Part shown: in pieces, positions 8,294-16,659 of the stretch
Layout of the letters: each line of letters begins with the position of its first letter
How positions within the stretch are numbered: position 1 is the stretch's first letter
Assembly (NCBI GenBank): GCA_900539195.1
Contig: UQBC01000001.1
Location: 1-64,000, forward strand
Source of the DNA: an uncultured Oscillospiraceae bacterium
GTDB lineage: Bacteria > Bacillota > Clostridia > Oscillospirales > Ruminococcaceae
Direction: 5' to 3'
DNA: 64,000 nt
Position numbers and translations under genes: made by a program
Notes under the pieces: generated by a model
Told to the model about the DNA's origin: nothing
The model's database searches: none
Seen by the model: the letters and a program-made list of their open reading frames with translations, nothing else

Positions 8294-9127
8294 TTATTCT
8301 CCTGTGTAATTTTCTATCTTTGCGTATTGTGTGAAAATATCGGGAGTAATATTCGTCAGCGTGTCAAGCATACCGACATACAGCGAGCCTGTACCCTTTG
8401 CGGTTTCGCTGGCAATCTCGCCTACCGTTCCGATAAGCGCCGCCGCAGTTACCGCCGCCTCAAAGCTGTCCTCGGTACAGCCGCACAGCGCCGCTACAAG
8501 TCCGGACGCAAGACAGCCCGTGCCGGTAATCTTGCTCATCATAGGCACGCCGTTTGAAACAAGCGCTACCCTGCCGCCGTTTGCTATGACATCGGTACTG
8601 CCCGTTACCATAACGGTACAACTGTAACGCTTTGCCGCTTTTTTTGCAAGCGATATTTTGTCCTCAAGCGTTGTTTCGGCGCTGTCCACACCCTTTTCCG
8701 CCTTCATCGTAATGGGGCTTGTCGAAAGCAGTGCGGATATTTCGGAAGCGTTGCCTCTTACTGCGGCGAATCTGAACTGGCGCAGAAGCTGCATAGTACT
8801 TCGTAATCTGTTATCTGTAGAGCCTGCGCCTACGGGGTCAAGCACTATCGGCTTTGCCATATCCGCCGCCCTCTGTGCGGAAATCAGCATTGCACGAAGC
8901 CTGTCCTTGCTGAGCGTACCCATATTGAACAGTACCGCAGATGCCTTTGCGGTTATATCCTCAGCGTCAAGCGGGCTGTCCGCCATAACGGGAGATGCGC
9001 CTGCCGCAAGAAGTCCGTTTGCGACGGTGTTTGCGGTAACATAGTTTGTGATGCAATGTACAAGGGGATTCTTCTCCCTGAGTATATCAAGCAATGCGGC
9101 ACAGTTTTCTGTTGTGATATTTGTCAT
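8294..9127 (-). CDS. thiM: Hydroxyethylthiazole kinase
   Basis: A 277-residue ribokinase-like enzyme that phosphorylates 4-methyl-5-(2-hydroxyethyl)thiazole in thiamine salvage. Hallmarks are PLVHCITNYVTANTVANGLL near the N-terminus, LDPVGAGST at about 96-104, and the anion-hole motif ITGTGCLASGLVAA near 200. AAGGAG precedes ATG 9127. Other thiamine genes (thiD, thiE) are absent here and no TPP riboswitch was recognised. It lies 29 bp after the AEC transporter gene, on the same strand. Confidence 0.92.
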   Translation of the reverse strand: MTNITTENCAALLDILREKNPLVHCITNYVTANTVANGLLAAGASPVMADSPLDAEDITAKASAVLFNMGTLSKDRLRAMLISAQRAADMAKPIVLDPVGAGSTDNRLRSTMQLLRQFRFAAVRGNASEISALLSTSPITMKAEKGVDSAETTLEDKISLAKKAAKRYSCTVMVTGSTDVIANGGRVALVSNGVPMMSKITGTGCLASGLVAALCGCTEDSFEAAVTAAALIGTVGEIASETAKGTGSLYVGMLDTLTNITPDIFTQYAKIENYTGE

Positions 9128-9156
9128 GAGATATGCTCCTTTTAATAATGCTTAAA

Positions 9157-10089
9157 TTACATAAATATCCCTGCAAGCGCCGTATAGTACATCAGTGTAA
9201 GCGGCAGTGTGACCATCGAAAGTATGGTGCTTACCGCAAATATCTCCGCACTGTAGCCTGCGTCCCTGTCATAAAGCAGGGCAAACATTGTACACATAGC
9301 AGCGGCGGGGCAGGCAGTAGCGAGTATGTTTACGCCCGCTACGGTCTGATCTATCTTAAACACAAGGCAGATAACGGTAAGCAGTGCAGGAAGCAGAAAC
9401 AGCTTTACAAAGCAGGTGTAGTAAAGTCTTGGCTTTTTCAGCGCAGGGAGCAGCTTTACCGTAGCTATAGTTGAGCCTGCTATTATCATTGCGAGCGGTG
9501 TATTTATGTTTGCAAGGTGCTGTGACGTTTCAAGAATAACATTCGGCAGAGTGAAGTTGCAAAGGAACAGGATAATACCGATTATTGTAACGATGATGCT
9601 CGGAGATAACAGCGACTTTATCATCTGCTTAAAGTTCGGCTTTCCGCCCTTCATCATAACAACTCCGTGCGTCCACGAGCAGAGATTGAACATAGTAACG
9701 TATGCCGTAAGGCAGAATACACCCTCAGCGCCGTACACTCCCTGTATCAGCGGTATGCCCATAAAGGCGCAGTTTGAGTAAAGGCAGCTGAATCGCTCTA
9801 TCAGCTGACCCTCCTTGTCCTTACTGCGTATTATCAGCGGAACAAGTATAAACGCTATGACGTAGCTTATTATCGCTATGAGGAACGATAAAAGCAGTGT
9901 GTTCAGCGTTTCGGGGTCGAACGGCTTCTGATAGGATACCAGAATAACCATAGGTGTTGCGAAATTAAGCACAACGGTTGAAAGCTTTTTGGTGCAGGCA
10001 TCGTCAAGCAGCTTCAGCTTACGGCAGAGTATGCCGACGCCTGCGAGCAGAGCCATTATAAAGACCTGCTCAATAATTGCCCAGTTCAT
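9157..10089 (-). CDS. AEC family transporter
   Basis: A 310-residue membrane protein of the auxin efflux carrier family, with about ten hydrophobic helices and the conserved internal segments ILVSYQKPF and LATACPAAAMCTMFALLYDRD. The family exports or imports organic acids and amino acids (malate-type permeases); the substrate here is unknown. AGAGGT precedes ATG 10089 and a good promoter lies upstream. It is the first gene of a run with thiM and the thioesterase, so thiazole-related traffic is possible but unproven. Confidence 0.82.
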   Translation of the reverse strand: MNWAIIEQVFIMALLAGVGILCRKLKLLDDACTKKLSTVVLNFATPMVILVSYQKPFDPETLNTLLLSFLIAIISYVIAFILVPLIIRSKDKEGQLIERFSCLYSNCAFMGIPLIQGVYGAEGVFCLTAYVTMFNLCSWTHGVVMMKGGKPNFKQMIKSLLSPSIIVTIIGIILFLCNFTLPNVILETSQHLANINTPLAMIIAGSTIATVKLLPALKKPRLYYTCFVKLFLLPALLTVICLVFKIDQTVAGVNILATACPAAAMCTMFALLYDRDAGYSAEIFAVSTILSMVTLPLTLMYYTALAGIFM

Positions 10090-10127
10090 AAGTTTACCTC
10101 TTGTCTTTTGTTCTTTTTATTTTTCTA

Positions 10128-10156
10128 ATTATACTACTTAAAATCGGTAAAATCAA
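10128..10156 (-). promoter_or_regulatory. Promoter of AEC-thiM-thioesterase genes
   Basis: On the minus strand, TTGATT (10151-10156), a 17-bp spacer, then TATAAT (10128-10133). Confidence 0.7.
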
Positions 10157-10253
10157 TGTTAAAATACTGTAAACAGGGGAATGAGCGGTAATTTTCAGTG
10201 TTTTTCACAGATAAATTTCATCTGTCGGACGTCAATCGGTGATATAGCAATAC

Positions 10254-10323
10254 TGCACAAAAACCGACAGCTAAATTTGTGCACAATACCGCCCTTGAAA
10301 TGAAAACGATTTACTGATATAAT
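10254..10323 (+). promoter_or_regulatory. Promoter and operator of cellobiose phosphorylase gene
   Basis: TTGAAA (10295-10300), a 17-bp spacer, then TATAAT (10318-10323). An 8-bp perfect inverted repeat, TGCACAAA/TTTGTGCA, at 10254-10261 and 10276-10283 lies just upstream. The spacer holds ATGAAAACGATTT, which matches the left and centre of a CcpA/LacI-type cre site but not its right end. Sugar-dependent control is likely. Confidence 0.65.
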
Positions 10324-10398
10324 GAAGTTACGCAAAGGAATTTAAAACCCGTGAAATAGTTTGTTTACGGGGAATATAATATCAAGGAGGACTTTCTG

Positions 10399-12792
10399 AT
10401 GAATTACGGACATTTTGACCTTGAAAACAAGGAATATGTCATCACAAGACCCGATACTCCGTCGGCATGGGCAAACTACTTAGGCTCACCCGAATACGGT
10501 GCTATCATTTCAAACAACGCAGGCGGCTACAGCTTCGTTAAATCCGGTGCAAACGGACGTGTTATCCGTTACCGTTTCAATGCTGTTCCCAACGATCAGC
10601 CCGGCAGATATGTATATATCAAGGACGCTGAGGACGGCGATTTCTGGTCGGCTTCGTGGGCGCCCGTATGCAAGCCCCTCGACAGCTACAAGAGCGAGTG
10701 CCGTCACGGTACAGCCTACACTGTCATCACCTCGGAGTACAAGAAGATAAAGTCTGAGGTTACATACTACGTTCCTATGGACGCTACTTATGAAGTATGG
10801 GCTGCAAAGGTGACCAACACAGATACAAAGCCCCGTAAGCTGAGCGTTACAGGCTACTGCGAGTTCGTTAATGATCCCAACTACGAGCAGGATCAGGTCA
10901 ACCTCCAGTACACCCTGTTCATCACAAGAACATACTTCAAGAATAAGTATATCCACCAGATGCAGAATGAGATATACAACCCCAACAGCGGACGTTTCTT
11001 AGGTCTTGCTTCAGCTAAGGTTGACGCTTACTGCGGCGACCGTGACGCTTTCGTAGGCTCTTACAGAACATACAACAACCCCAAGGGCATTGAAGAAGGC
11101 TTAAAGGGCGACTTAAACTACAATACAAACTCCTGCGGCGCACTCCAGAGCGACATCGTTTTACAGCCCGGCGAAACAAAGGTACTCACTTATGTTCTCG
11201 GCGGTCAGAAGACAGAGGCTGAAATTGAGGCTATCATCGCTAAGTACGAGAATGAGAACGCTGTAGAGAAGGATCTTGCAGAACTTAAGAACTACTGGCA
11301 CTCAAAGCTCGACAATCTGCAGGTAAATACTCCCGATGCAGACTTCAACAATATGGTAAATGTATGGAACGCTTACAACTGCTTCATCACATTCATCTGG
11401 TCAAGAGCCGCATCATTCCAGTATTGCGGTCTGAGAAACGGCTTCGGCTACCGTGATACTGTACAGGATATTCAGGGCGTTATCCACCTTGCACCCGAAA
11501 TGGCAAAGAAGCAGATCGTATTCATGCTCTCTGCTCAGGTTACAAACGGCGCAGGTCTGCCCCTCGTTAAGTACGATCACAAGGCAGGACAGGAAAATCA
11601 CCCTGATGAAAACGACGAAAACAGCGTATACGCTAAGCAGACAGGTCACCCCTCATACCGTGCAGATGACGCTCTGTGGCTGTTCCCGACAGTTTACAAG
11701 TACATCTCCGAAAGCGGCGATCACGCATTCCTTGACGAAGTTATCTCGTATGCAAACGACGGCGAATCCGGCACAGTATACGATCACTTAAAGAGAGCTA
11801 TCGACTTCTCGATGAACCACCTCGGCAACCACGGTATGCCCGCAGGTCTTCACGCTGACTGGAACGACTGCTTACGTCTTGGCAAGAAGGGCGAATCTAC
11901 ATTCGTAGCATTCCAGCTTGTTTACGCAGTAAAGATCTTAAAGACATACGCTCTTGAGAAGAACGACGCAGAGTATGCAAAGTACCTTGATGAAGTAAAG
12001 GCTAAGCTCGACGAGATACTTTCAGCTTGCTGGAACGAGGACAGATGGATAAGAGGCTACAAGGAAGACGGCACTGTTATCGGTCAGAGAACAGATCCCG
12101 AGGCTTCAATGTGGCTCAATCCTCAGTCTTGGTCGGTTATCTCCGGCTTTGCAAGCAAGGAACAGGCTGAAAAGGCTATGGACAGCGTAGAAAGAGAACT
12201 TAACACTCCTTACGGCGCAATGGTTATGTATCCTCCTTATGTTAAGCACGGCTTTGACGGCGCTCTTATGCAGTGCTTCAACAAATGCACAAAGGAAAAT
12301 GCAGGCATCTTCTCACAGCCTCAGGGTTGGCTGATACTCGCAGAGTCAAAGCTCGGTCACGGCAACCGTGCATATAAGTACTGGAAGGAAGCAGCTCCCG
12401 CAACCTACAACGAAAACGCAGAGCACAGAGTTCTTGAGCCCTATGTTTACGGTCAGTTCGTTGAAGGTAAGGACAGCCCCTTCGCAGGTCGTGCTCATGT
12501 ACACTGGCTGACAGGTACAGCTTCTACCGTTATGGTAGGTACTACAGAGGGTATCCTCGGTCTTAACCCCGAAACAAAGGGTATCGTAATTGATCCTTCT
12601 ATCCCCTCAGAGTGGAAGGAATACACAATGAAGAAGACATTCAGAGGCAAGAAGCTGAATGTTACCGTTAAGAACCCGAACGGCAGTGAACACGGCGTTA
12701 AGAGTGTAACGGTAAACGGCGAAAAGATTGAAGGCAAGCTCATTCTTGACAGCATCTTAAAGGCTGAGAATGATATTGTTATCGAGCTTTAA
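10399..12792 (+). CDS. Cellobiose phosphorylase (GH94)
   Basis: A 797-residue cytoplasmic glycoside hydrolase family 94 enzyme that phosphorolyses cellobiose to glucose 1-phosphate and glucose. The N-terminal region (NKEYVITRPDTPSAWANYLG, ISNNAGGYSF) and GDFWSASWAPV are close to characterised cellobiose phosphorylases. The central (alpha/alpha)6 barrel carries HADWNDC with Asp487 and Asp490, where the catalytic acid sits in this family. Length fits the usual 800-820 residues. AAGGAGG lies upstream of ATG 10399. Codon choice is strongly biased, as in a highly expressed gene. It stands alone with its own promoter and terminator. Confidence 0.92.
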   Translation: MNYGHFDLENKEYVITRPDTPSAWANYLGSPEYGAIISNNAGGYSFVKSGANGRVIRYRFNAVPNDQPGRYVYIKDAEDGDFWSASWAPVCKPLDSYKSECRHGTAYTVITSEYKKIKSEVTYYVPMDATYEVWAAKVTNTDTKPRKLSVTGYCEFVNDPNYEQDQVNLQYTLFITRTYFKNKYIHQMQNEIYNPNSGRFLGLASAKVDAYCGDRDAFVGSYRTYNNPKGIEEGLKGDLNYNTNSCGALQSDIVLQPGETKVLTYVLGGQKTEAEIEAIIAKYENENAVEKDLAELKNYWHSKLDNLQVNTPDADFNNMVNVWNAYNCFITFIWSRAASFQYCGLRNGFGYRDTVQDIQGVIHLAPEMAKKQIVFMLSAQVTNGAGLPLVKYDHKAGQENHPDENDENSVYAKQTGHPSYRADDALWLFPTVYKYISESGDHAFLDEVISYANDGESGTVYDHLKRAIDFSMNHLGNHGMPAGLHADWNDCLRLGKKGESTFVAFQLVYAVKILKTYALEKNDAEYAKYLDEVKAKLDEILSACWNEDRWIRGYKEDGTVIGQRTDPEASMWLNPQSWSVISGFASKEQAEKAMDSVERELNTPYGAMVMYPPYVKHGFDGALMQCFNKCTKENAGIFSQPQGWLILAESKLGHGNRAYKYWKEAAPATYNENAEHRVLEPYVYGQFVEGKDSPFAGRAHVHWLTGTASTVMVGTTEGILGLNPETKGIVIDPSIPSEWKEYTMKKTFRGKKLNVTVKNPNGSEHGVKSVTVNGEKIEGKLILDSILKAENDIVIEL

Positions 12793-12812
12793 TCGACAGA
12801 ATAAATAATAAC

Positions 12813-12842
12813 AGCACCCCCGTTCAGTTGAACGGGGGTGCT
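12813..12842 (+). terminator. Terminator of cellobiose phosphorylase gene
   Basis: A perfect 13-bp stem AGCACCCCCGTTC (12813-12825) pairs with 12830-12842 and is followed by a T-rich stretch. Confidence 0.85.
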
Positions 12843-12867
12843 TATTCTTATACTGTCTTATTTTAGC

Positions 12868-14202
12868 TTATTTTAGCGGTATGACCACATCGGAGCAGAA
12901 CACCTTACCCTTATGATAGAAGGTTGCCGTACCGCCGTGTTTTTCGGCTGTGAACAGCACCGATTCAAGCCCTATGCCGTTACCGCCCTTGGTGGTGGAA
13001 TAATAGTGTCCGCCCTCACGACGTACTTTACCGTTAAAATTATTTTCAGCTACTATGTAAAGGTTGCCTGATGCATCGTCAGCCTTTACCGAAAGTGAGA
13101 TTCTGCGATCGTTGTTTTCAGGAAGCATAAGGCTTGCGTTTACCGCATTTTCAAGTATATTGCCGACTATACAGCAAAGCTCATCGTCGGACAGCGCAGT
13201 CTCCTTGTTATCGCCATCAATCCGCAATCTGAGAGTAATGCTGTTTTGCTGTGCCTGCTCTTCAAAGTGACACAGCAGGGCGTTGAGTGCATAGTTTCTG
13301 CAGTAACGCACGGGCGATTTGCTCGGGAACGTATCTATATAGTTATCAAGATAGCTTTTCAGCTCCTCTATATCGCCGTCCTCGGCAAGCGTCTTTATTG
13401 CAATGATTGAGTGCTTAAAATCGTGACGTATGCGTGAGGTGTCCTCAAGATATTTCTGCTGGGCGTCGTACTGCTTCTTCTGCATTTCAAGCACACTTAT
13501 ATGCTCTCTGTCCTTGCCGGCTTTCAGCAAAGCGGACGCTATAAAATAAAACACAGTATACATCAGCACGAGCATAATGAACATAAGCGTTGTTATCAGG
13601 ATATAAACCAGAAAAACACGGTTAAGATAAAGTGTCTGATAATGCACGGGCTGTACCGTAAAATTGAATCCGATAAACATAAGCGACATTACTATCGAAA
13701 TCAGCCATACCCTTCTGTACGGAAGCCCGTTTATAAGATGAGAGCCGTATTTTGCTACCGGATAAGCAATAGCGGCAGTCACTGCACAGGATATTCCGAG
13801 CTGTATCAATGCGCCGTCGGTGCTGAAGGTCGGCACTCCAAGCTCAGGGTGTATAACTGCATCGCACATTATCGCATAGTTCTTGCAAAAACTCATTATT
13901 GTAAAAGACAACAGGAATGTTGCAAGGCACTTGATGATATCCGTATCAACTATAACCCTGTAGGCAAAGAACAAAGGCACCAGCAGAATATAGAAAACTA
14001 CCCTCGGATCTACAGGGAGCAATGCCGTTACGCCCGAAACTATCATCGTCACCATAACAAGCACGCCTAAAAACAACGGGAGGACGTTTTTGATGGAATA
14101 TTTCATCTTGTCCTTCATAGGCAGTAAGCAAAGCACCGTCGCAGGTACGATTATAAGGCAGGATAACGCCTCGTTTATAAATTTACTCAGCATCTCGTTC
14201 AT
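12868..14202 (-). CDS. AgrC-like sensor histidine kinase
   Basis: A 444-residue membrane sensor. Six or so hydrophobic helices fill residues 1-230. The dimerisation segment RHDFKHSIIAIK contains the likely phospho-His, and a GHKL-type ATPase domain follows with N-box GNILENAVNAS and G-box GGNGIGL. The layout matches AgrC/ComD peptide-pheromone sensors. Its start overlaps the regulator stop (ATGA). No agrB, agrD or other small peptide gene was found nearby, so the signal is unknown and may not be a peptide. Confidence 0.85.
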   Translation of the reverse strand: MNEMLSKFINEALSCLIIVPATVLCLLPMKDKMKYSIKNVLPLFLGVLVMVTMIVSGVTALLPVDPRVVFYILLVPLFFAYRVIVDTDIIKCLATFLLSFTIMSFCKNYAIMCDAVIHPELGVPTFSTDGALIQLGISCAVTAAIAYPVAKYGSHLINGLPYRRVWLISIVMSLMFIGFNFTVQPVHYQTLYLNRVFLVYILITTLMFIMLVLMYTVFYFIASALLKAGKDREHISVLEMQKKQYDAQQKYLEDTSRIRHDFKHSIIAIKTLAEDGDIEELKSYLDNYIDTFPSKSPVRYCRNYALNALLCHFEEQAQQNSITLRLRIDGDNKETALSDDELCCIVGNILENAVNASLMLPENNDRRISLSVKADDASGNLYIVAENNFNGKVRREGGHYYSTTKGGNGIGLESVLFTAEKHGGTATFYHKGKVFCSDVVIPLK

Positions 14203-14948
14203 CTGACCATCACCTGTTCCTTCTCAAATTCGCTGTGAATACGATTCAGAACGAAACGTGTATAGTCGTTTTTGATCTGCGTCATCTTACGGCGGCTTAT
14301 CGGAACGGTATCACCGTTTATCATCAGAAAATTTTCACCGTCAAGGCGGGCAACGTTCGCAAGCGACACAAGCACGCCTTTGTTGCAGGAAATCACTCCT
14401 TCGTATTTTGAAAGCGATTCTTCCATTATCTTATGCGTGGTACGAATCTTCAGCGGCTCGTTTCCGACAAGATATACATTCACATAATGTCCTGAACACG
14501 AGGTATAGACAAGCGATGACAGCGGTATCACCGTACCGTCCGGGAGCGCCGCAACGCTTCTCCTATTCTGCATCTGCTGTGCAAGCGTTTCTGCAAGCTG
14601 TCTTACGCTGTCGGAACGTATAGGTTTCAACAGATAGAAATTTGCTCTCAGCGCATAGCTTTCACTTGCAAACTCGTTGCTTGTGGTAACAAACACAAGC
14701 ATAACATTCTTGTCTATCGCTCTTATCCGTTTAGCGGTTTCCACACCGCTCATTCCGCCCATATATATGTCAAGAAAAATCAGATCGTATCTGCCGGCGG
14801 AAAACTGCCTGAGCAATTCCTCGCCGCTTGTATATTCGTCTATATTGCCTACGTTCAGCCCCACTTTTTCAAACGGAGCGATTATTGCCGATGATAGCTT
14901 TTCACGCTCTGAGTTAAGGTCGTCCGTAATTGCTATTCTGAGATCCAT
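14199..14948 (-). CDS. LytTR family response regulator
   Basis: A 249-residue protein. The receiver domain (about 1-125) has the acidic pair DD near residue 8 and phospho-acceptor Asp in LIFLDIYMGG. The C-terminal LytTR DNA-binding domain (about 140-235) includes SGHYVNVYLVGNE and CNKGVLVSLANVARLDG. AAGGTG precedes ATG 14948. It is the first gene of a two-gene operon with the AgrC-like kinase. Confidence 0.88.
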   Translation of the reverse strand: MDLRIAITDDLNSEREKLSSAIIAPFEKVGLNVGNIDEYTSGEELLRQFSAGRYDLIFLDIYMGGMSGVETAKRIRAIDKNVMLVFVTTSNEFASESYALRANFYLLKPIRSDSVRQLAETLAQQMQNRRSVAALPDGTVIPLSSLVYTSCSGHYVNVYLVGNEPLKIRTTHKIMEESLSKYEGVISCNKGVLVSLANVARLDGENFLMINGDTVPISRRKMTQIKNDYTRFVLNRIHSEFEKEQVMVR

Positions 14949-15005
14949 TGGTTATGCACCTTCCGCTTTGCTTGGTTTACATCGCTGTAATTATGTCCTG
15001 TTATT

Positions 15006-15034
15006 ATTATACTATATTTCCGCTTTTTGCGCAA
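15006..15034 (-). promoter_or_regulatory. Promoter of LytTR two-component operon
   Basis: On the minus strand, TTGCGC (15029-15034), 17 bp, then TATAAT (15006-15011). Confidence 0.6.
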
Positions 15035-15095
15035 TAAAAATTTCGCCCCGTTACTGCCTTTTCAAGCCCGATTTGCGCCGATTAAAGCCAATTTG

Positions 15096-15124
15096 TTGTT
15101 ACAGCTGAACGTTATTGTTATAAT
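15096..15124 (+). promoter_or_regulatory. Promoter of 258-residue membrane protein gene
   Basis: TTGTTA (15096-15101), 17 bp, then TATAAT (15119-15124); divergent from the two-component promoter. Confidence 0.6.
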
Positions 15125-15156
15125 ATTTATCGCAAAACATCAAACAGGAGGTTCCT

Positions 15157-15933
15157 ATGGAAAACGAGAACGAGAAAAAGACAGCCGACACTGCTGTCAA
15201 AAAAAAGCCGGATATGGACAAGCTCACCGAGCTTATAATAGTAATAATGCTCGGTGTCACTGCACTGCTCACAGCGTGGGCAAGTTGGATAGGCTCGCTT
15301 CACGGCGGAAATCAGGCTACCAACTACGCCACCAGTAACAATTTAGCGTCCGAGGGCAATTCGGAATACAACGCAGGCGTACAGCAGATGAATCAGGATA
15401 TGATACTCTGGAACGATATAAGCTCATTGCAGATTGAAATCGTCTTTGCGCAGAACAATAATAACGAGGCTGAGCTTGCAAAGCTGTGCAACCAGCTGTT
15501 CTACAAGATGGCGGAAAACGTAAGTGAAACAATGGCGGCAAAGATCGACTGGAACACTGCCGACAACAGCAGCAGCGATCCTCAGGCAACGATACTTGCG
15601 TGGCTTGAAAAAGAAAACAGTATGAGCTCACCTTTCTTTGACGAGAATTATGTCAACAGCTATTTCACAAAAGCTAACGAGCTTCTTGCACAGTCGCAGG
15701 AAGTACTCGAACAGGGACAGAAGGATAACTCTCACGGTGACGCTTTCGGGCTTGTAACGGTCATCTACAGCGTTGTACTGTTCTTACTCGGTATTGCAGG
15801 TTCTTTCAACCACAAGGCAAACAAATATGCGGTGGTTATTATAGCGCTGGTTGCATTTGTTATTGCTACGGTATATATGTTTACACTGCCTATGCCGACC
15901 GGTTTCAGTATTACAAGTTTCTTCGGCGGTTAA
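15157..15933 (+). CDS. Uncharacterised three-helix membrane protein
   Basis: A 258-residue protein. A basic cytoplasmic N-terminus is followed by a membrane helix at about 26-46, a large hydrophilic helical region at about 50-190 rich in Asn, Gln and Glu, and two closing membrane helices at about 196-215 and 222-243. AGGAGGT precedes ATG 15157. The layout recalls DUF4337-type proteins but no defining motif could be confirmed. It is transcribed divergently from the LytTR operon, so it is a possible target of that system. Function unknown. Confidence 0.7.
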   Translation: MENENEKKTADTAVKKKPDMDKLTELIIVIMLGVTALLTAWASWIGSLHGGNQATNYATSNNLASEGNSEYNAGVQQMNQDMILWNDISSLQIEIVFAQNNNNEAELAKLCNQLFYKMAENVSETMAAKIDWNTADNSSSDPQATILAWLEKENSMSSPFFDENYVNSYFTKANELLAQSQEVLEQGQKDNSHGDAFGLVTVIYSVVLFLLGIAGSFNHKANKYAVVIIALVAFVIATVYMFTLPMPTGFSITSFFGG

Positions 15934-15974
15934 GACCGATTAAAGCCCATTTTTAACCGATTTACGCCAGTTAA

Positions 15975-16003
15975 TTGAATTAAACCATTTCGGTGAGTAT
16001 AAT
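15975..16003 (+). promoter_or_regulatory. Promoter of small lipoprotein gene
   Basis: TTGAAT (15975-15980), 17 bp, then TATAAT (15998-16003). Confidence 0.72.
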
Positions 16004-16073
16004 TTGCTAAGGTTGGAAAAACAACCGGTATTACATAATCAGAGGCGGACATACCGCAAAGAAAGGAATAATT

Positions 16074-16508
16074 ATGAAAAAAGTAATCAAGTCGGTCATT
16101 GCGCTTGCAATGGCAGCAGTAATGGTAATGGCACTCGCAGCTTGCTCAGGCTCGGCAAAGGATAAGATGAAGGGCGACTGGATCTACGAAACTATCGCAG
16201 GCGATTCTGTAGCAGACTATGCGGCTAAGCTCGGCGTTGACGAATCAGCATTCGCATCCGTATGGACATTCACAGATGATAAGGTTATAATAAAGTCAGT
16301 TGCCGCTACGGAAGAACACAACGTTCAGTACAAGAGCAACGGTGCAGAAGTAATGGAAGTAGGCAGCACAGACAAGATCCAGATGAGCGTAAAGCTTGAA
16401 AACGACAAGCTCTCTTTCAAGCTCAAGGGTACTGACGGCAAAGAGTACGACTACGTTATGAAGAAGGGCACTATAGAAGTAGGCTCATCTACAGCAGTAG
16501 AAGAATAA
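16074..16508 (+). CDS. Small lipoprotein, lipocalin-like
   Basis: A 144-residue protein with a lipoprotein signal and lipobox ALAAC (Cys24). The rest is a single small beta-rich domain starting at MKGDWIYETIAG, with alternating hydrophobic strands (VWTFTDDKVII, IQMSVKLENDKLSFKL). That resembles small lipocalin-like domains. AAAGGAA precedes ATG 16074. It is monocistronic with its own promoter and terminators. No function can be assigned. Confidence 0.75.
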   Translation: MKKVIKSVIALAMAAVMVMALAACSGSAKDKMKGDWIYETIAGDSVADYAAKLGVDESAFASVWTFTDDKVIIKSVAATEEHNVQYKSNGAEVMEVGSTDKIQMSVKLENDKLSFKLKGTDGKEYDYVMKKGTIEVGSSTAVEE

Positions 16509-16545
16509 TTTCAAAACAACAACTCCTTACAGTTTGTTTTCTTTA

Positions 16546-16577
16546 CCGCTACTCAAACGGTAGCGGAGTTCTTTTCC
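16546..16577 (+). terminator. Terminator of small lipoprotein gene
   Basis: A 7-bp stem CCGCTAC (16546-16552) with 16560-16566, followed by AGTTCTTTTCC. Confidence 0.6.
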
Positions 16578-16580
16578 TTC

Positions 16581-16615
16581 AGACAACGGTATCGGTCAAA
16601 CCGATACCGTTGTCT
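16581..16615. terminator. Perfect 15-bp hairpin
   Basis: AGACAACGGTATCGG (16581-16595), loop TCAAA, perfect complement 16601-16615. It is the middle of three hairpins between converging genes; either strand could use it. Confidence 0.6.
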
Positions 16616-16629
16616 GTTTCTATAAAGAT

Positions 16630-16657
16630 AAAACCGCTGTCGTGGGACAGCGGTTTT
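16630..16657 (-). terminator. Terminator of rtcB/Ro-like operon
   Basis: A perfect 12-bp stem AAAACCGCTGTC (16630-16641) with 16646-16657, a 4-nt loop, immediately after the Ro-like gene stop. The minus-strand arm ends in a T-run. Confidence 0.8.
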
Positions 16658-16659
16658 AT

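Noticed and set aside
8294..10140. A TPP riboswitch upstream of thiM or the AEC gene
   Set aside because: The short leader of the AEC gene and the 29-nt gap before thiM leave no room for it and lack its conserved words.
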